Assembly: GCA_035719045.1 (NCBI GenBank)
Contig: DASTGO010000487.1
Location: 1-7,110, forward strand
Length of the DNA stretch: 7,110 nt
Direction: 5' to 3'
Source of the DNA: DASTGO01 sp035719045
GTDB taxonomy: Bacteria; Actinomycetota; Actinomycetes; Actinomycetales; Kineosporiaceae
Below the pieces are notes generated by a model. The model worked only from the letters and a program-made list of their open reading frames with translations. It made no database searches and had not been told where the DNA came from. Of the stretch, positions 6,501 through 7,110 are shown in pieces (position 1 is the stretch's first letter; every line of letters begins with the position of its first letter). Made by a program: the position numbers and the translations under genes.

Positions 6501-7110
6501 GGACTCCGCCCACCGTGAGCCGAACCCCTGCTCCGGAGCGGCAGCATTCCGCCGGAGCGGTTGCCCTGCGGCCTCACCGACCCGCCCGCCGGGAACCGGC
6601 CCGCCGTCACCGGCGGCGGCAACGCCACCTCCGGCAGGGGCCCGTCCGCCACCGGACTGCCCACCGCCCGGCAGCCGGTCGCCCACGGGCGGTCGGTCGC
6701 CCACGGGCGGTCGGTCGCCCACGCCCTGCCCTGCGGACGTGGCCTGTCGGACAGAGGTGACGTCCGCGGTGCCGGTGGTGATCTTGTCGGGGATGGTGAT
6801 GTGGGTGTCGGGTACCCGGATGCCGCCGCCGAGCAGGCCCGTGTAGTAGCGGTGGCCGCCCTTGCGCCCGCCGATTCCGGCCAGGCCGCCGATGCCTTCG
6901 TCGGCCGCGCCGGCGGTCAGGGAGAAGGTGTCGGGTTTCCAGCCCTGGTGTTGCAGGGCACCGGAGACACCGTCGGTCAGCCACTCATGCGCCGCGCCCC
7001 GCACGACCTCGGCGGCCCAGTGCCCGGCCTCGTGCCCGGCGTTCGCGCCGAGCACCCCGCCGAGGGCATGCCCCAACGCCTTGCCCGGGTAGTGGCCCAG
7101 ACCCGCCAGT
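3597..7110 (-). CDS. Giant multi-repeat protein, C-terminal part (start outside window)
   Basis: The frame is open to the window edge and gives 1170 residues before a TAG; the real start lies beyond 7110. Residue numbers count from the codon at 7076. Order: Gly-rich segment (1-110) with HEAGH at 15-19; Pro/Gly/Ser linker (111-430) holding VGDRPP and STGxGP repeats; two helix-turn-helix-like repeats (447-495, 508-554); helical module A (657-853); module B (917-1122); a basic disordered tail. Both modules end in PENAQ repeats. I find no cysteine and few lysines, and no signal peptide or nuclease, deaminase or ADP-ribosylating motif. The layout recalls the very large actinobacterial proteins thought to be exported, some of them WXG100/polymorphic-toxin-like. 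That link is inference, because the N-terminus is missing and no toxin domain is seen. It is probably translated as one frame, since coding character persists throughout. Confidence 0.85.
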   Translation of the reverse strand, partial: LAGLGHYPGKALGHALGGVLGANAGHEAGHWAAEVVRGAAHEWLTDGVSGALQHQGWKPDTFSLTAGAADEGIGGLAGIGGRKGGHRYYTGLLGGGIRVPDTHITIPDKITTGTADVTSVRQATSAGQGVGDRPPVGDRPPVGDRLPGGGQSGGGRAPAGGGVAAAGDGGPVPGGRVGEAAGQPLRRNAAAPEQGFGSRWAESSTWVSGPVAQVRRMDRFPGADFTRIWDPGPTYRVTMADASGPPQAVTPAGSPSTGTGPSTGAGPSTGAGRSTGVGPSAGPAGGLWVTGSGFGDGAGPDGWVGADWLTLGTGGEGPAGQGSDPALAGAGPGGGTVSGSRSGLGVSDQAASPAGASLGVRRRSDVDAGARSVRPRPAGEGAGAGTAGAPDRAQTRPVAVGGDTVSPAGFLGTEVLPAGSGPVGTGGRGSSGAPSGQIEIGPDQVLAWDGLAPPRARLSREQKLALLADDEQAVSRREGAAWMEERGIDPARTGEWRALRETAQLPAGHPELAARPHLLSGDQKAALLRDFSAAVAQGQDRAQAWLAAKNLTRLRMTRWQTALLPSTQQQAPQPAVPGGPGESTAVLLDLVGGLAAGPAGSTVQPPPAAAGRVRGDGQAWAGYAEALKLVRDFSLGGDEQAVARVQLRRLSTRGDPVGRLAWGAHLEVVKAFPSLLALAVLRWPDPDRQDSRGLADARDTLGRQVLGALWRTVEAGTTDPGNVAEVARQVAMAVTTQAPGLPATPDRYSRVDRTLTAGVARAFIDQTLTAVRETPGADASAVGLVEGLHQETAHTMGAFRHSNGQEGPRRASWQLLLDGFVSRVEAAAGGQVWWNLRQRLLDDTGGAPAPALPENAQPLPENAQRGKAPAGASGQLPGVEQESPLARRIQRRNLPRRGTEQVGAQLAVTTWFDEGVVPWPGWLERPELVGAFPSVLALAVLRWPDPDRQDSRKLADAHDTLGRQVLGALWRTVEADTTDPGNVTEVARQVAMAVTTQAPGIPATPDRYTRVDRTLTAGVARAFVDQTLTAVREAARAAVADPRVVGPVEGRHRETARIMYSLRQPNSQDGRRRASWQTLLGEFVSEVEAAAGPRAWWHLRQLLFRDAGGVPAPALPENAQPPPENAQPLPENAGTGGIPPGTARDGRGKRPRDEGHQPGSRSSRVARQRE
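3712..3771 (-). repeat. 21-bp tandem repeat coding QPxPENA, three copies
   Basis: The plus-strand unit GCGTTCTCCGGCAGGGGCTGG repeats at 3712, 3733 and (partial) 3754, coding LPENAQ-PPPENAQ-PLPENA at the end of module B. Module A carries the same element with two units, so copy number has changed by whole 21-bp units. It probably acts as a flexible linker after the module. Confidence 0.8.
4011..4320 (-). repeat. 310-bp near-identical block, copy in module B
   Basis: Aligned by eye with 4791-5100 at an offset of exactly 780 bp, this block differs at 11 of 310 positions with no gaps (96.5% identity). Similarity drops abruptly at both ends. It codes residues 920-1022. Nine of the 11 differences change the amino acid (8 residues altered) and two are silent. 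Confidence 0.88.
4522..4560 (-). repeat. 21-bp tandem repeat coding PENAQ, two copies
   Basis: GCGTTCTCCGGCAAGGGCTGT at 4522-4542 is followed by a near-copy from 4543, coding LPENAQPLPENAQ at the end of module A. It is the counterpart of the three-copy element at 3712-3771. Confidence 0.78.
4791..5100 (-). repeat. 310-bp near-identical block, copy in module A
   Basis: This is the partner of 4011-4320 and codes residues 660-762 (AFPSLLALAV to LTAVRE). At 4781-4790 and just above 5100 the two copies no longer align well at the DNA level, although the encoded modules remain homologous downstream. Confidence 0.88.
5415..5738 (-). repeat. Two degenerate helix-turn-helix-like repeats (residues 447-554)
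   Basis: Residues 447-495 and 508-554 align as L-S-x-x-Q-K-x-A-L-L-x-D-x-x-x-A-V, then W471/W534, then G-I or N-L at 476-477/539-540, then W485/W548, and a closing Leu-Pro. The W-to-W spacing is identical in both. The pattern of a long helix, a helix starting AxW, a short turn and a final helix with W(R/Q) resembles transposase-type HTH folds. A possible third remnant (RDFS at 620-623, W651) leads into module A. DNA binding is not implied; in a possibly exported protein they may be protein-binding helices. Confidence 0.55.
6265..6354 (-). repeat. 18-bp minisatellite, five units, coding STGxGP
   Basis: Units of CCTGTTGAGGGGCCGGCA type begin at 6265, 6283, 6301, 6319 and 6337 on the plus strand. 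The units at 6301 and 6319 differ only at their last two bases; the outer units are more diverged. They code STGTGP, STGAGP, STGAGR, STGVGP and SAGPAG in the linker. The period is a multiple of three, so copy-number change keeps the frame. This suits a flexible spacer of variable length. Confidence 0.82.
6676..6723 (-). repeat. 18-bp tandem repeat coding VGDRPP, 2.7 copies
   Basis: CGGTCGCCCACGGGCGGT at 6676-6693 is repeated exactly at 6694-6711 and partly at 6712-6723, coding VGDRPP-VGDRPP-VGDRLP at residues 119-136. It marks the start of the low-complexity linker after the Gly-rich segment. The exact copies indicate recent slippage. Confidence 0.82.

Overview
The window is very GC-rich, with strong third-position GC bias and long antisense open frames that are shadows of real genes. 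Family resemblances (a short actinobacterial amidase-signature protein, a DUF6941-like protein, a very large Gly/Pro-rich repeat protein) point to a filamentous actinomycete of the Streptomyces/Kitasatospora type. The genus is inferred. All five genes lie on the minus strand, so transcription runs from 7110 towards 1.

Layout in the order of transcription: (1) 7110-3597 is the C-terminal 1170 residues of a giant protein whose start lies outside the window. It has a Gly-rich segment, a long Pro/Gly/Ser linker with short tandem repeats, two helix-turn-helix-like repeats, and two tandem copies of a ~200-residue helical module ending in PENAQ repeats. I recognise no catalytic domain, and I see no cysteine in it. 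(2) 3596-3319 is a non-coding gap with a three-unit 19-bp tandem repeat and two inverted repeats. (3) 3318-2848 is a small DUF6941-like protein. (4) 2798-1633 is an amidase-signature enzyme with its full Lys/Ser/Ser triad, broken by a one-base frameshift near 1835. (5) 1565-1041 is an unrecognised 174-residue protein. (6) 1034-123 is a divergent FolD-like protein starting 6 bp after that gene. (7) 122-1 is non-coding and carries overlapping inverted repeats.

The last four genes are close enough (49, 67 and 6 bp gaps) to be one transcription unit, and the last two are probably translationally coupled. The 278-bp gap after the giant gene probably holds a terminator, a promoter or both. I see no direct evidence of a shared pathway. 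The most notable signal is inside the giant gene: a sharply bounded 310-bp block, duplicated at an offset of exactly 780 bp and 96.5% identical, sits inside two otherwise much more diverged modules. This suggests recent gene conversion or module shuffling.
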